From Rhynchonema sp. JSB1_4 (Eukaryota > Nematoda > Chromadorea > Monhysterida > Xyalidae): 64,000 nt of DNA. The position numbers and the translations under genes were made by a program. The stretch covers positions 1-64,000 of the forward strand of contig JASAMV010006685.1 in NCBI GenBank assembly GCA_030248065.1, in the 5' to 3' direction. Positions 20,517-43,507 of the stretch are shown here, piece after piece. How positions within the stretch are numbered: position 1 is the first letter of the stretch; each line of letters starts with the position of its first letter. A model generated the notes under the pieces. The model had not been told where the DNA came from. It saw only the letters and a program-made list of their open reading frames with translations, and searched no databases.

Positions 20517-23500
20517 ATGAACTCCGCATCCTCATCATCCGCAGACGTTTCACAGTCGGCCTCGTTTGAATCACTGGGCGTGAGTGATTGGTTGATCACA
20601 CAATGTGCCCAAATGGGTATCACACATCCAACACCTGTGCAAGCTAACTGTGTGCCACAAGTGCTCAATGGAGTCGATGTGTTGGGATGCGCAAAAACGG
20701 GTGAGGCTTTATTGATGTTACCTTTATGACGACGATGTGGTCCCGCTACTTTAGGTCCCCGAGTGATTATAAATGTTTCATTGTTCATGCGTGATTTTTG
20801 TGTAAAAACGCTCCAGGCACTGGCAAAACGTTGGCGTTCGCAATTCCAATCCTACAAACACTATCATCTGATCCATACGGTATCTATGCCCTGATCATTA
20901 CACCAACACGCGAGTTGGCCTTTCAAATTGGTGAACAGTTGATGGTGCTGGGCAAACCATTGGGCATACGTTGCAGTGTGATAACGGGTGGACGTGATAT
21001 GGTCATTCAGGTATCGGCACTACGTGATCTGCATTCTTTGTTGCATTCAGTTAGCCCGGTATCAAGTCGGGTGATCGTTTCGGTCCGCTTTCGTCGTGGT
21101 CACGTGACTTTTTGGGAAATGAAGATCTGGATGGAACTAGTTTTGACAAGTCTTTTATTGGGCCTCACATGTACATGTGACCAAGGCCAGACAGAACCGT
21201 CCGATGACCAAGTTTTACACCTGTTTTGTTTACTTGTCAATGTCTAGGCATCTTTGATGCAAGTCCCAAGTTCGATGCTATGTTTATCATCATTTGCAGG
21301 GCAGTGAACTGCACGCTCGACCACACATCGTTGTGAGCACCCCTGGTCGATTGGCCGATCACATTGACAGTGCGGGCACGAATGTAATCGCAACTTTATT
21401 CGCCAAAATGAAATACTTGGTTTTGGATGAGGCTGATAGATTATTGGTGAGCGATTTTAGAAACAATGATTATTATTCAAATAAGCAAAACTGGATGCGC
21501 AGGCCGGCCAATACTCGACCCAATTGAGGTCTATATTCGGAATGGTGCCGAAACAACGCCAAACGCTGTTGTTCAGTGCTACACTCACAGACGCACTCAG
21601 TCAACTGCATCAGGTGTCCGTCAAGAAACCGTACTTTTATCAGGTTGGGACCGCTGTGTGGTTGCTTTTTGGCAATTTTAGGAAAGCCATTTTTCTGTTC
21701 ACCCTTTACCCTAATTCCCAGGATCATGATAGCGAGTCACAACTGGGTACGGTTGACCGCTTGGACCAACGTTACGTGCTGTGTCCGGTGGACGTGAAGG
21801 ACGCATACTTGGTCTACGTCGTGAAGAACTTCATTGAAAAGAATGAACATTCGTCGGTGCTCATTTTCACACATACCTGTCGTGAATGTCAAGCGCTGGC
21901 TGGTCGGTTTATTGGAATTCATATCCGTCGGTATCAAGCTCTTTTGAAAACTTAGGTCCGATCTCCGACTTTGGCTTTGTCATGTGGTCATGCAGTGTGA
22001 CCCTTTGTGCTGAGCGTTGCAGTGGCAGCTTGCCAAGCTATACCTGCATTATCCCTGCTGCTGGTTGTTTTTGGCGCAGTTTTGTTTCTGCGTTCATAAT
22101 GTGATATGATGCGATGCGCCCAAAATGTTTCGCGGTTAACATGCAAGAATAAACAAAAAATACCCACGGCATAAATTTAAAAGTAAAGGCAAACTACGCC
22201 AACACGAGCCCGATTTCGGAGGTGGTGAACTTGAAAAACGCAAAGAAAGAGAAAATCATCATCCTCCACGTTGTATTCCACAACGTGTAACGTTTCCCAA
22301 ATCAGCAGCCACGTCAGAATGTTTCACTATTCTGCCAGCTGCGAAATCGGGCTCGTGTTGGCGTAGTTTGCCTTTAAAGGGCTCGGGACACAACCGAAGG
22401 AAGGGCAGCAGAGCGCAGTGTTATACATCGTTGGAAAGCACTGTGACAGCATATGCCACGCACAAATGTTAAGCTCCTTAGAGATTCGGTATCTCTTGGT
22501 GGAGCGACTTTTCATTCCAGAAAAAAATGAATTTTTTCACAACTTGAAACGGCCGGTGCAGAAACTACAAATGAGTTGAAAGTCAAGTAACACGTGGATA
22601 CGATTACAACAGCTTCTGGATAACTTATCATGAGAACTTCAGTCGCTCAAAGCATTGCTTCACTCGGTGAGGGTGCGAAATGTTCCAAAAATCGGCCACA
22701 TTTTTCGAAAACACAAGTTTGTCTCTAAATTTTGAGGCCGTGCTTTGCGTTGCAGAAATGAAAATGCAATAGAAAAATAGAGCATTTTCGAAAGTACCAG
22801 AAAATAAGGTTTTTAAATTTTAAAACACTTAGATAGCGGCGTGACAGGCCGAAAAAGACCTAAAAATTGCCACTAAACTGCATAGTTGCATTCATTGACG
22901 GAAATGTGATGTAAATAAGCCACGTATTGCATTGCATTGGAAACGGGAAAGTCAGATAAACGCACAGTCCAACCATCTAGACTAGTTTCGAGACTTCAAA
23001 CCCCATGGTACGGCTGCTGCAGCCATGCCAGCCTGAATAAGATATTTGGCTATAAGTCGTTGCTGTCAAGAACTATTGCATATTTATTAGCATCAAACGA
23101 TGTAGCTCTGAATTAGCTATCGAACGATGTATGACATGCCCATACTATCTCTTGTTATGGACAAGAAACGGTCAAAATTCAGAAATCGCACACGGTGACG
23201 TGACAGTTCATTCCAGAATCGTCAAAAAAGCAATTGTTTAACCTCTGCCCTTAAGCGTAAGAATTTATTGGGGCTTGTTATATATCATTCGAAAGCTACT
23301 CCCGAGATACATTGTTTGGTGCTATCACATTTACGATAGCTGTCAACAATAAGCATTTATAGCTGAATATCATATTCAGGTTAGTATGGCTGCCCCGAGA
23401 GATCTGTAGACCTTGGGGTCTTCGGACCTTGATAGGTTGTTAAACCAGACGTTTCTCTCAATTTTGTGTTTCGAATCCGATACAATCTGTGACCTTTATG

Positions 23501-25293
23501 TGTCACAATTCTGGCGATGAATGTAACCACCTAATTTAGCGGCAATTTAATGGATTTTTAGGTCTGTCACGGAGCCCGCCATGAGTTAAAAAATTTAAAA
23601 ACCTTATTTTCTGGTACTTTCGACGATGCTCTATTTCCCCATTGCATTCTTATTTCCACAGCGCTAAGCGTGGCCTCAAAATTTAGGGACAAACTTGTGT
23701 TCTCGAAAAATAAGACCGATTTTTGGAACGTTTCGCACCCTCACCGTGTGAAGCAATGCTTTGAGCGACTGAAGTTGTGATGGTAAGCTATTCGGAAGCT
23801 GTTGTAATCCTATCCATGTGTTACTTGACCTTCAACTTATTTGGGGTTTCTGCACCGGTCGTTCCAATTTGTGCAAAAATTCACTTTTTTCTGGAACGAA
23901 AAGTCGCTCTACCAAGAGATAGCGAATCTCCAAGGGGCTTAAAATTTGTGCGTGACATAGGCTGTCGGAATGCTTTCCAACGGTGTGTAACAATATGTCC
24001 TGCTACCCTTCCTTCGGTTATGTCCCGAGCCCTTTAATATCATTTTGTGCAACGCGCTGTATAAAGGGTATTTGTAGCTTTGCGGCTGCCTCCAATTTTG
24101 AGCTACTAAAGCGGTCCCAGACAGCCACTAAAACCGCTAATGACTGAAGAAGGCTGAAAGAAGACCTTGATGTGACCTTGATAAAACCAAGTTTTTTTAT
24201 AAAGCCAATTATTATGCTTCAGGCATGTTCCAACAACTAAGCTTCCGTGTCGGTGTGCTGCACTCATTGATTCCCCAACGTCAGCGTCTATCGGCTTTGG
24301 CCAAATTCCGTAGCAATCGATTGCGAATACTGATGTGCACCGATGTGGCCGCGCGAGGACTTGATATCAATAATGTTCGTGTTCGACCCAAAAAGCTTTT
24401 TCAAGACTTGTCTGAGAATGATATCAAATTTAGTGATCGCATTGACCACTAGAGGTTAGATCAGCAACAGATTTGTTCAGACTCCTAACTAACGTGGTTC
24501 GAAATTATAGACCACACTAAATCTTCTGAATAGTTATCCTTTATTTCAAAAAAATGGTACGATAACCGCGGACGGGACGGATCAACAAGTTTGATAGAAT
24601 GGCGAAGCGAATTGTGCGCGTTCACTGTTCAATTGCAGGTTGATCTAGTGGTGTCGCACAACGTACCGTCAGTGGCCAAGACGTATGTACATCGAATCGG
24701 TCGATCGGCACGCGCTGGTCGATTTGGTAATTCGATCACATTTGTCACTCAATACGACATCACACTGTTGCACGCAATTGAACAGGTTGTGCCGTGCATT
24801 CGATTATCTCAATTTTGTGTATTTTTCTTCTGATTTTGGGCCGTTATTTTCAGGAAATCGGCAAGAAACTGACCGAATTGAAAGTGAACGATCAGAATGT
24901 GAGTCAGTACGTGGCTGAAGTGCTGGTCGCTAAACGGGAGGCTGAGGTGGGTGGGGTAATTTTTATCTGAAAAATTTACTTGGTAGAAGAACAACATTTT
25001 GTTGGTTCTCTTTTCAGCAATTATATTGCTTCCACGCTTCGCTTCAGATCAAACTCGACCGCGATAATTTCGGTGAGATTCGTGAGATCAACAAACGTAA
25101 GCAGATGATCATGGAAGGACTCGACCCTGACCAAGTCGATGAAACATTGCGGCTTCAGAAGGAACGCAGGGAGACTGGCAGTCGAAAAAGGGTGACACAA
25201 ACACAACGCAGGGCGGATAAGGTGGACAAAAAGAAGGTGCTCAGGGCAGAGAAGAATTTGAAGAAAAGGAAGAAGCGCGTTATAAAAGTATGA
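20517..25293 (+). CDS. DDX49: DDX49 / Dbp8-type DEAD-box RNA helicase
   Basis: Nine exons in phase give about 494 residues (human 483): 20517-20700, 20817-21010, 21300-21446, 21503-21643, 21722-21902, 24223-24374, 24639-24785, 24854-24946, 25048-25293. Motifs in order: Q motif region (THPTPVQ), motif I AKTGTGKT split by intron 1, Ia PTRELA, GG, Ib STPGRL, II as [38 protein letters not shown]. The C-terminus is Lys/Arg-rich. The family acts in nucleolar pre-rRNA processing, Dbp8 being a 40S assembly factor. A TTTCAG lies 8 bases before the ATG, suggesting trans-splicing. An AATAAA at 25348 follows the stop, and TBCCD1 starts 214 bases downstream. Intron 5 (2.3 kb) carries two TTAA foldback elements. 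Confidence 0.96.
22177..22377. mobile_element. Short TTAA hairpin element in DDX49 intron 5
   Basis: An inverted pair, AAAGGCAAACTACGCCAAC and its inverse, encloses about 130 bases, with TTAA at both ends. The right TTAA is shared with the next, larger foldback element. Confidence 0.75.
22374..24037. mobile_element. Long TTAA foldback element in DDX49 intron 5
   Basis: Arms of about 450 bases are inverted copies: TTAAAGGGCTCGGGACA and its inverse at the outer ends, and the AAAATAAGGTTTTTAAA region at the inner ends. A roughly 750-base loop shows no gene. TTAA flanks both sides. A second, truncated copy lies at 45262-46035. Confidence 0.88.
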
Positions 25294-25507
25294 TTTTACT
25301 AGCTTTGCAGCACGTTGTTGTGTTGATGTTATTCTATTACCGAATTGAATAAAATGAAATCTAGGAACATTCATGGTGTCTTTGATAGTTTTGACGACGC
25401 AGTTGTCCATTTGCTACTGCTGCCTGCTTGGCGATTACTGGTGCAGGGTTGTTTTCATCGGTTAATCTGGTGCTATTGCTAATCTGCTGGTCTGTATTTC
25501 CAGAAAC

Positions 25508-31535
<6,028 letters not shown>

Positions 31536-31739
31536 TACTGTGGGGATTCGGGAATAGCCCATTTGAATTTCCGCGCTTGATCCTGTGTCTACAGTAACCC
31601 ATTCTCTTTATTCAAACTTTAACAGCGGCAATTATGCTTAAAAAGCTGTATTCTGTTGCGTGCCCAAACTTAAACAACGTTTGAGACAACAACACAGCCC
31701 TACCATACCACTAATCTGTGGCACGCTGAAGGTTGGGGT

Positions 31740-32690
31740 GGGGTTCTATTAATGGGGGGGTCAATTAATGGGGGGTTCTATTTTTGATTTCGAGCCGTGT
31801 AGGGGGGGTTCAATTAATGGGGGGGTCAATTAATGGGGGGGTTCTATTTCCGACAATACGGTACCTACTACTTAGGGGGGAATCCTCCCCATCCCCCCCA
31901 GCCACTACACTGCTTCCCCCCCACTGTAGTGGCTGGGGGGATGGGGGATTCCCCTCTAAGGGGTATCTATCTCGAGTCAACCCGTATGGGGGGAAGGGTA
32001 TCTATCTCGAGCCAGTGTAGTTCCTGGTCCGGAGGGGGAGATAGCGGACCCCCCGTTTTTTTCGGAGGGGAGATAGTGTACCCCCGAGGGGGGGAAGGGG
32101 GGGGGAAGACCCAAATTCGGGAAAAAGTCAAAAAAGAGGGAGAAAATTTGACCTATTTTTGCCCCTCTTTGGAAAAAATTCTTCATAAAAAGGGTATTTT
32201 GGCGACTTTTGAGAACATTGACCTGAAAATCACACATTTTAGGCCTAAAAATGCCCATTTTAGGCCTAAAAATGGCCATTTTAGGCAAAAATTGGGGGAG
32301 ATAGTGTACCCGGAGGGCAGTGTAGTTCCTGGTCCGGAGGGGGAACAGACGTACCCTCCACTATTTTCGGAGGGGGAACAGACGTACCTACCTGGGGGGG
32401 GGGAAGTCCCAATTTGGGGGGGGGACGGAAAAAAGTCATTTTTTGAGGTCGAAAAATTGGACTATTTTTGCCTTCTTTTGCGAAAAATCTCCTATAAAAA
32501 GGGTATTTTGGCGTTTTTTGGAGGTTTCACCTAAAGTTTACCTATTTTTGGCCTAAAAATGCCTATTTTAGGCCTAAATTTGCCCATTTTAGGAAAAAAT
32601 TGGGGGAGCAGACGTACCCGGAGGGGGAACAGTGGGGCAGGCGTACCTCGGAGGGGGAACAGACGTACTGTACGAACAGGCGTTATGTGT
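31740..32690. repeat. Cluster of G-rich hAT-like elements
   Basis: Several element ends are seen: CAGCCACTACACTG ending at 31912, ACTGTAGTGGCTGGGG from 31923, and two direct copies of CAGTGTAGTTCCTGGTCC starting near 32012 and 32318. The local repeats differ by block: TTAATGGGGGG (31740-31850), GGTATCTATCTCGAG (31965-32010), GGGGGAGATAGTGTACC (32020-32310), GGGGGAACAGACGTACC (32335-32660). Between them lies the common core ATTTTAGGCCTAAAAATG. Boundaries cannot all be paired. Confidence 0.65.
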
Positions 32691-33022
32691 TCTAAACGAA
32701 CAACAAACGTGCATAATGTATAGTGACAAACTAAAAAAACTGTTTTTTTCGGGAAAAACGAAAAAACCGCTTTCCGGAGCCCGGTAATTTTCGAAAATAA
32801 ATTACCCGGAAAAACTACCGGTAATTTATTTTTCCAAGAAAATCTGTTTTTTTATCTGAAATGGCGAAAAATTTTCTCGTCTGTTCGAACCTGTGTTTTG
32901 AAATCGGCTTAAAAAGGTCTAAATTAAAACAGCACAAATCGACCCCTTTTCGTGCCTGAAACACGCAGGCGGGGATTAACGAACCAAAAGCAAAGCAAAA
33001 ATTGCCTATTTTTGCCTGACCC

Positions 33023-33404
33023 CAGTGGTGTTGTTGGGGGGGGGGTTACCCCCTGGTATGGGGTATGGGAAATCTTTCACTTTTGGAACAAGCACCCCTA
33101 AGAAATGACTTTTTGACCCCGAGAAGTACCAAAATTGACCATTTTTCGTCCAAAAATGTCAAAAATCGCTTGCTGCCGCAAGAAAACTCTGTTTTAAGCG
33201 CTTTTTAGACCAATTTTTGGCACTTTTAGAAGATTTTTGGGGTCATTTTTTCAAAACCCCCACCCTCGGGTATGGGAAATTTTTGAGTTTTTGGAGACCC
33301 CCCCCGTATGGGAAATTTGATTTTTGGGGGTATGTATGGGAAATTTCCTGAAAAATTGGGCTGGGTATGGGAAAATTTCGATTTCTCAACGACAGACACC
33401 ACTG
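33023..33404. mobile_element. hAT-like MITE upstream of HINT
   Basis: It starts CAGTGGTGTTGTTGGGG and ends CAACGACAGACACCACTG, with a perfect 8-bp duplication CCTGACCC. The subterminal repeat is GGTATGGGAAATTTTT. It is closely related to 53689-54121. Confidence 0.92.
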
Positions 33405-33579
33405 CCTGACCCTATTTCCTAGACCCTGTTTTTGAGGGGCTCTCTTTAGGTTTTTACTGTAATCTGCCATTTAAGACTCGACCCTATTTTTGAGGGGCTC
33501 TCTTTAGGTTTTTACTGTAATCTGCCATTTAAGACTCGACCCGAAGACGCGACAAGGCATCCAAGGGGCAATTTGATGC

Positions 33580-37321
<3,742 letters not shown>

Positions 37322-37732
37322 AATTGTGTAAATGGCAGATATTCACATATTGTACTCGGTTAGAATCGAAGGAAATGATGCTCAATAATACACAGCCAAT
37401 ACTAGTTTGGCTTTGGCAGCACCATGTCTCTGTTTAGATATCGGTCGGTCACTCACTTTTACATGTAGCATCACAACGCCGGCTTTGTTTTTCACATGTA
37501 TCTGGATGTTGTCAATTTACACATTGTTTTTGTGTTTGAATAAATTCGAAAAAAAATTGTGCATACATTTTGTTCTTTTGGCTTGACAACGGTTAACAAT
37601 TGCCGATCGTTTGCAATGTGGTTGGGCATTCGATTATCAAAAATCATGATCGAGATTGAGTGGACAGGTAATCGACAGGGTCTTAGATTTTATTTGAAAT
37701 AACTAGTTTCTGCACAGGAAAAATTGATCAAA

Positions 37733-39361
37733 ATGACTCGAAGCAAGCAGATGGCGAAGAAGACTTGTCCATTGCCTGTGGGCAAAGGCAAGGGGGTGGC
37801 CGATAAGGTGACCGCAAATCGCCGTCGACTTCTGGCAAAACGTGGAGCCAGACGTGCGCCTGACAAACAGGCCAAAGTGAAACCGCAGAAGCGGAAGATG
37901 CGACCTGGTAAATTTGTTCAGCAATAGCACTGTTATTTTGGTGTTTCCGTCCCACAAAGTTTTGTGATCATTCACATTGTTATCGTTCACATGGCATGCC
38001 TAGTGTTTCACGGCACATTCCCCCTGTTTTCGTCAACAATAAACCGATCTGACAGGTCAGCGTGCGCTGATCGAAATTCGCAAATACCAACGCACAACCG
38101 AGCTGTTGATGCCGCGTCGTCCGTTCTTTCGTCTCGTCCGTGAAGTGTCGCAGCAGTTCAAACGTGATCTGCGATATCAGGGTGCTGCGTTGATGGCGCT
38201 GCAGGTTCGTTATTGCCAATTATCGTCTTTTTCGTAATCACCTGCCCACACCGATGGCCACTGTGGCACTTCTGATGTTTGTGCAACTTTCCATTGCTAT
38301 CCGGGCTGATTCTGATGTCAAACATGCATGGGAAGATGGCTAATACTTTTTTGGTTTCGCGCCCTGCCCCAGTGGTGTCGTCCGGGGGAGAGGCTTCCCC
38401 TGGTGTGCGGTATCGGAAATTGGCCGATCTATCGGTTATGGGAAATTTTTCGTTTTCGGAACAAGTACCCAGTGGTGTCGTTGAGAAATCGAAATTTTCC
38501 CATACCCAGCCCAATTTTCGGGAAATTTCCCATACATGCCCCCAAAAATCAAAAATTTCCCATGCCAGGGGAGTTTCTCCAAAAACTCAAAAATTTCCCA
38601 TACCCGAGGGTGGGGGTTTTAAAAAAATGACCCCAAAAATCTTCTAAAAGTGCCAAAATTGGTCTAAAAAGTGCTTAAAATAGTTTTCTTGCGGCGGCAA
38701 GCGACTTTTGACATTTTTGGACGAAAAATGGTCAATCTCGGGGTCAAAGTCATTTATTAGGGGTGATTGTTCCAAAAGTGAAAAATTTCCCATAGCCACG
38801 GCCAATTCCCATACCCATACCGGGGGGGGGGTAACCCCCCTAACTACTACACCACTCAGTACCCTAAGAAATGACTTTTTGATCTGGAGAAGTACCAAAA
38901 TTTTTTGGCACCATGGGACCGTTTTTTGCTTCAGAATGTCAAAAGTCGTTTGCAAAATGCTATTTCGTACACTTTTGGACGTATTGTTGGCACTTTTGGA
39001 TGTCTTTGGGGTCGCTTTTTGAAGAAATCCCGCTGGTATGGAAATTTCTTGGAGCAGCCCTCTAGTATGGGAAATTTTTATTTTTGGGGGTTAGATGAAA
39101 AATTAGCCCAAATTTGGGCTGGAGGTGGAGAATTTGTGATTTCCGAACGACACCACTGCCGGACACCAGGCAACCACATTTTGCACATGGATGATCAGTC
39201 AGACTGTTTGTGCACAGGAGGCAGCTGAGGCGTTCCTCATCCGAATGTTCGAGGACGCCAATCTGGCTGCGTTGCACGCCAAACGCGTGACCATCATGCC
39301 AAAGGACATTCAGCTGGTGCGACGCATCCGCGGTGATTTCAATTCAATGTCGTGGCGTTGA
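37733..39361 (+). CDS. Divergent histone H3 variant, candidate centromeric H3
   Basis: Three exons in phase (37733-37907, 38056-38204, 39218-39361) encode 155 residues; canonical H3 has 135. The fold is complete: alphaN ([12 protein letters not shown]), FFRLVREV, alpha2 entry [13 protein letters not shown], then [14 protein letters not shown] and RRIRG. The tail begins [10 protein letters not shown], echoing ARTKQTARK, but it is about 20 residues longer and the K9/K27 contexts are not recognisable. EAAEAFL matches CENP-A rather than H3. Loop 1 is not lengthened and [11 protein letters not shown] is H3-like. There is an 8-residue C-terminal extension (DFNSMSWR). Introns argue against a replication-dependent H3 gene. 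It is certainly an H3-family protein; the CenH3 role is inferred. TGCACAG precedes the ATG by 15 bases. Intron 2 contains two nested hAT-like elements. Confidence 0.92.
38370..39158. mobile_element. hAT-like element in H3-variant intron 2 (outer)
   Basis: It starts CAGTGGTGTCGTCCGGGGG and ends CGAACGACACCACTG, with GTATGGGAAATTTTT repeats. No matching 8-bp duplication was found. It is interrupted by 38470-38857. Confidence 0.7.
38470..38857. mobile_element. hAT-like MITE nested in the 38370 element
   Basis: It starts CAGTGGTGTCGTTGAG and ends ACTACTACACCACTC. AGTACC occurs on both sides, and the host sequence rejoins as in sibling elements (GTACCC-CTAAGAAATGAC). Confidence 0.75.
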
Positions 39362-39449
39362 GCCATACCTCTGTATGTTATACATGATCATCAATATTAT
39401 GTCGTCGGTCAACATTTTGTAAATTGTCAGCCATCGTGGTTACCTGAAC

Positions 39450-40185
39450 CAGGGTTGGGCAAAAAAAAAAAATTTTTTTTTTTAAAAAAAAAAATTTTTT
39501 TTTTTTTTTAAAAAAAAAAGGTTTTTGAAAAAAATTTTTTTTTTAAAAAAAAATTTTTTTTTTTAAAAATTTTCGGGGGAACAAAATGTTCTAAAACGTC
39601 CAAAAATGGCCTTTTTGGGGGTTATTTTTTGTCATTTTTTCTCAAGGGTCGAAAAATTTTCTTCACAAAATCACCTTTGGGGCATGTATTTGGTACCTAA
39701 GATACCCCAAATGATGTTATTATACCTTCCCTTGGTACATGGGACACAGTATGCATGTGCCTACATGGTACTTCGATGTCATACCCCATCAGGTCGGTCA
39801 TACACGACTGATTCAGCTGCCCGACAAGTATTTCTGCAGCTTATATTCTCAATTCTGTGTGGTTTATGAGTGAATCTTGCTTATTCGGCCACAAACTGTT
39901 GTGTCCGATACCACAGAGCAGCAATCATCGGTCCATATCAAGCACAGACTGTTGGATCGTACCGAAATGACGTAAACACCCTTGATAAGTGATGCAAACC
40001 AAGTCACAAAAGTGACTTGTCGATTAAAGTTGGAATTTTTCGCGATTTTGCGCGTTTTTTAGGCAAATTTGGTAAAATTTCCCCGAATCTCAGACTTTTT
40101 AAAAAAAAAATTTTTTTTTTAAAAAAAAAAATTTTTTTTTAAAAAAAAAACTTGTTTAAAAAAAAAATTTTTTTTTCCAACCCTG
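39450..40185. mobile_element. hAT-like MITE with alternating A/T homopolymer arms
   Basis: It starts CAGGGTTGGGC and ends CCAACCCTG, with a perfect 8-bp duplication ACCTGAAC. About 110 bases at the left end and about 80 bases at the right are alternating runs of 8-15 A and T that can pair. It lies 88 bases after the H3-variant stop. Confidence 0.92.
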
Positions 40186-40390
40186 ACCTGAACTACATAA
40201 AAATATGCTCGGGTGCAAATCAGGCAAAGCACAAGACTGTTCGTCCTCAGAATCTTTTTCGTGTTCTGCTGAAAAGAATGGACCACCCGCAGATGGAACG
40301 CGCACACATAAACGTAATCCCAATAACGCGTTGCTGCCGTATACTAACTGCTATGCGGCTCCGTTTCAGCCGTTAATATGTAAAATATGG

Positions 40391-40428
40391 CAGGTCTTCC
40401 TGGCTAGTGCCTAAGCCTAAGCCTTTAC
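40391..40428 (+). repeat. SINE-like fragment with GCCTAA tail, copy 2
   Basis: GGCAGGTCTTCCTGGCTAG followed by repeated GCCTAA matches the 3' ends of the copies at 10140 and 56050. The 5' part is not recognisable. Confidence 0.6.
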
Positions 40429-40467
40429 GGAAACCTGAGGAGAAACTCAATGGATTACGTTCATGTA

Positions 40468-40741
40468 TTGGTCGCACAATGACCATATAAGAATTCATGA
40501 AAATCAATCCTGATTTTCACGTTCAGTCACTCTTAACTACTGTGCTATTTGTGATTCTCACAAAACATTTTCAGCTGAAAATAATCTAGCAGATCAACCA
40601 CGTTGCCGCAGGTCTGAAACATTCTCTTTACTACGTGTTTTGTGTGTGATCGCGCAACGCAACGTCATTGCCCTGTCACTGGCCTGCTTTAAGATTCAGG
40701 AAAAAATTTGACCAATTCTTATAAAGTCATTGTGCGACCAA
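40468..40741. mobile_element. TA-flanked MITE, copy 3
   Basis: The full-length ends are TTGGTCGCACAATGAC and its inverse, with TA on both sides. It lies nine bases from copy 4, in the opposite orientation. Confidence 0.9.
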
Positions 40742-40750
40742 TACGTTCTA

Positions 40751-41017
40751 TTGGTCGCACAATGACTATAAGAATTGGTCAAATTTTTTTCCTGAATCGT
40801 GAAGCAGGAAAGTGACGGGGCAGTGACGTTGCATTGCGCGATCACACACAAAGAGTGTAGTCAGTGAAATGTTTCAGACCTGCAGCAACATGGGTGCTCT
40901 GCTGGATTATTTTCAGATAAAAATGTTTTGTGACAATCACAACTAGTACAGTGGTGAAGAGTGACTGAACGTAAAAATCAGGGTTGATTTGATGAATTCT
41001 TATATTGTGCGACCAAT
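40751..41017. mobile_element. TA-flanked MITE, copy 4
   Basis: Inverted relative to copy 3. The ends are TTGGTCGCACAATGAC and a slightly shortened inverse (ATTGTGCGACCAA), with TA on both sides. Confidence 0.88.
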
Positions 41018-41726
41018 ATCTGCATATCCGATCGAATGGACTGGCTTTATTTTTTCTTTGTTATTCTGTTGTTCACTCTGATAATTTCCATAGTTATTAC
41101 TGACAATCTTTCATTTTAAATTTCGTTGTGCTGGTCACACGCACTATTTCTCCTCGTGTTTCTTTGATCTCCTGCTAATTTTTCTTGCCCGAAGTGCCAC
41201 ATTTTGGTCACTGTGCAAATCCATCTTAGTTTAATCTCTTCTTTTCTGTTCATTATCATACATATATTCATTTCTCTATCAGTTTGCTTCTGACCCTTGA
41301 AATTATGCTAATTCAAAATGCATAAAATGTCAAAAATCAGGAATGAGAAAAGTTACGTCTTTTATGTCTTGCACCGCACGTTCAGAAGAGTTTTAGATTC
41401 GATAACTGGGTGCAAAGTGTAAGAAAGTTTGGTTTGGTACTAAAACGCACTGACAAGGAACATAAAATACCCACCAAACGCAGGCAGTACAGTTATGAAA
41501 AACGCATAAAATATGCAACAAAGAGATAAACATTGTCGTTGGTGACTCAAAGTTGCTTTCTCACTCGGTCTTGCCAAGCACTTTGAAGCAGCTCCTGTCA
41601 AATACGCGTGTTTCACAAAAACACTACAGCTAAGGGAAATACCAGACCGAATTATCACAAATTTATAATACACACGGTCGCGTGCAACCGATCAATCAAC
41701 ACAGTGCCCAATTTCGCCGAAAACAA

Positions 41727-43507
<1,781 letters not shown>

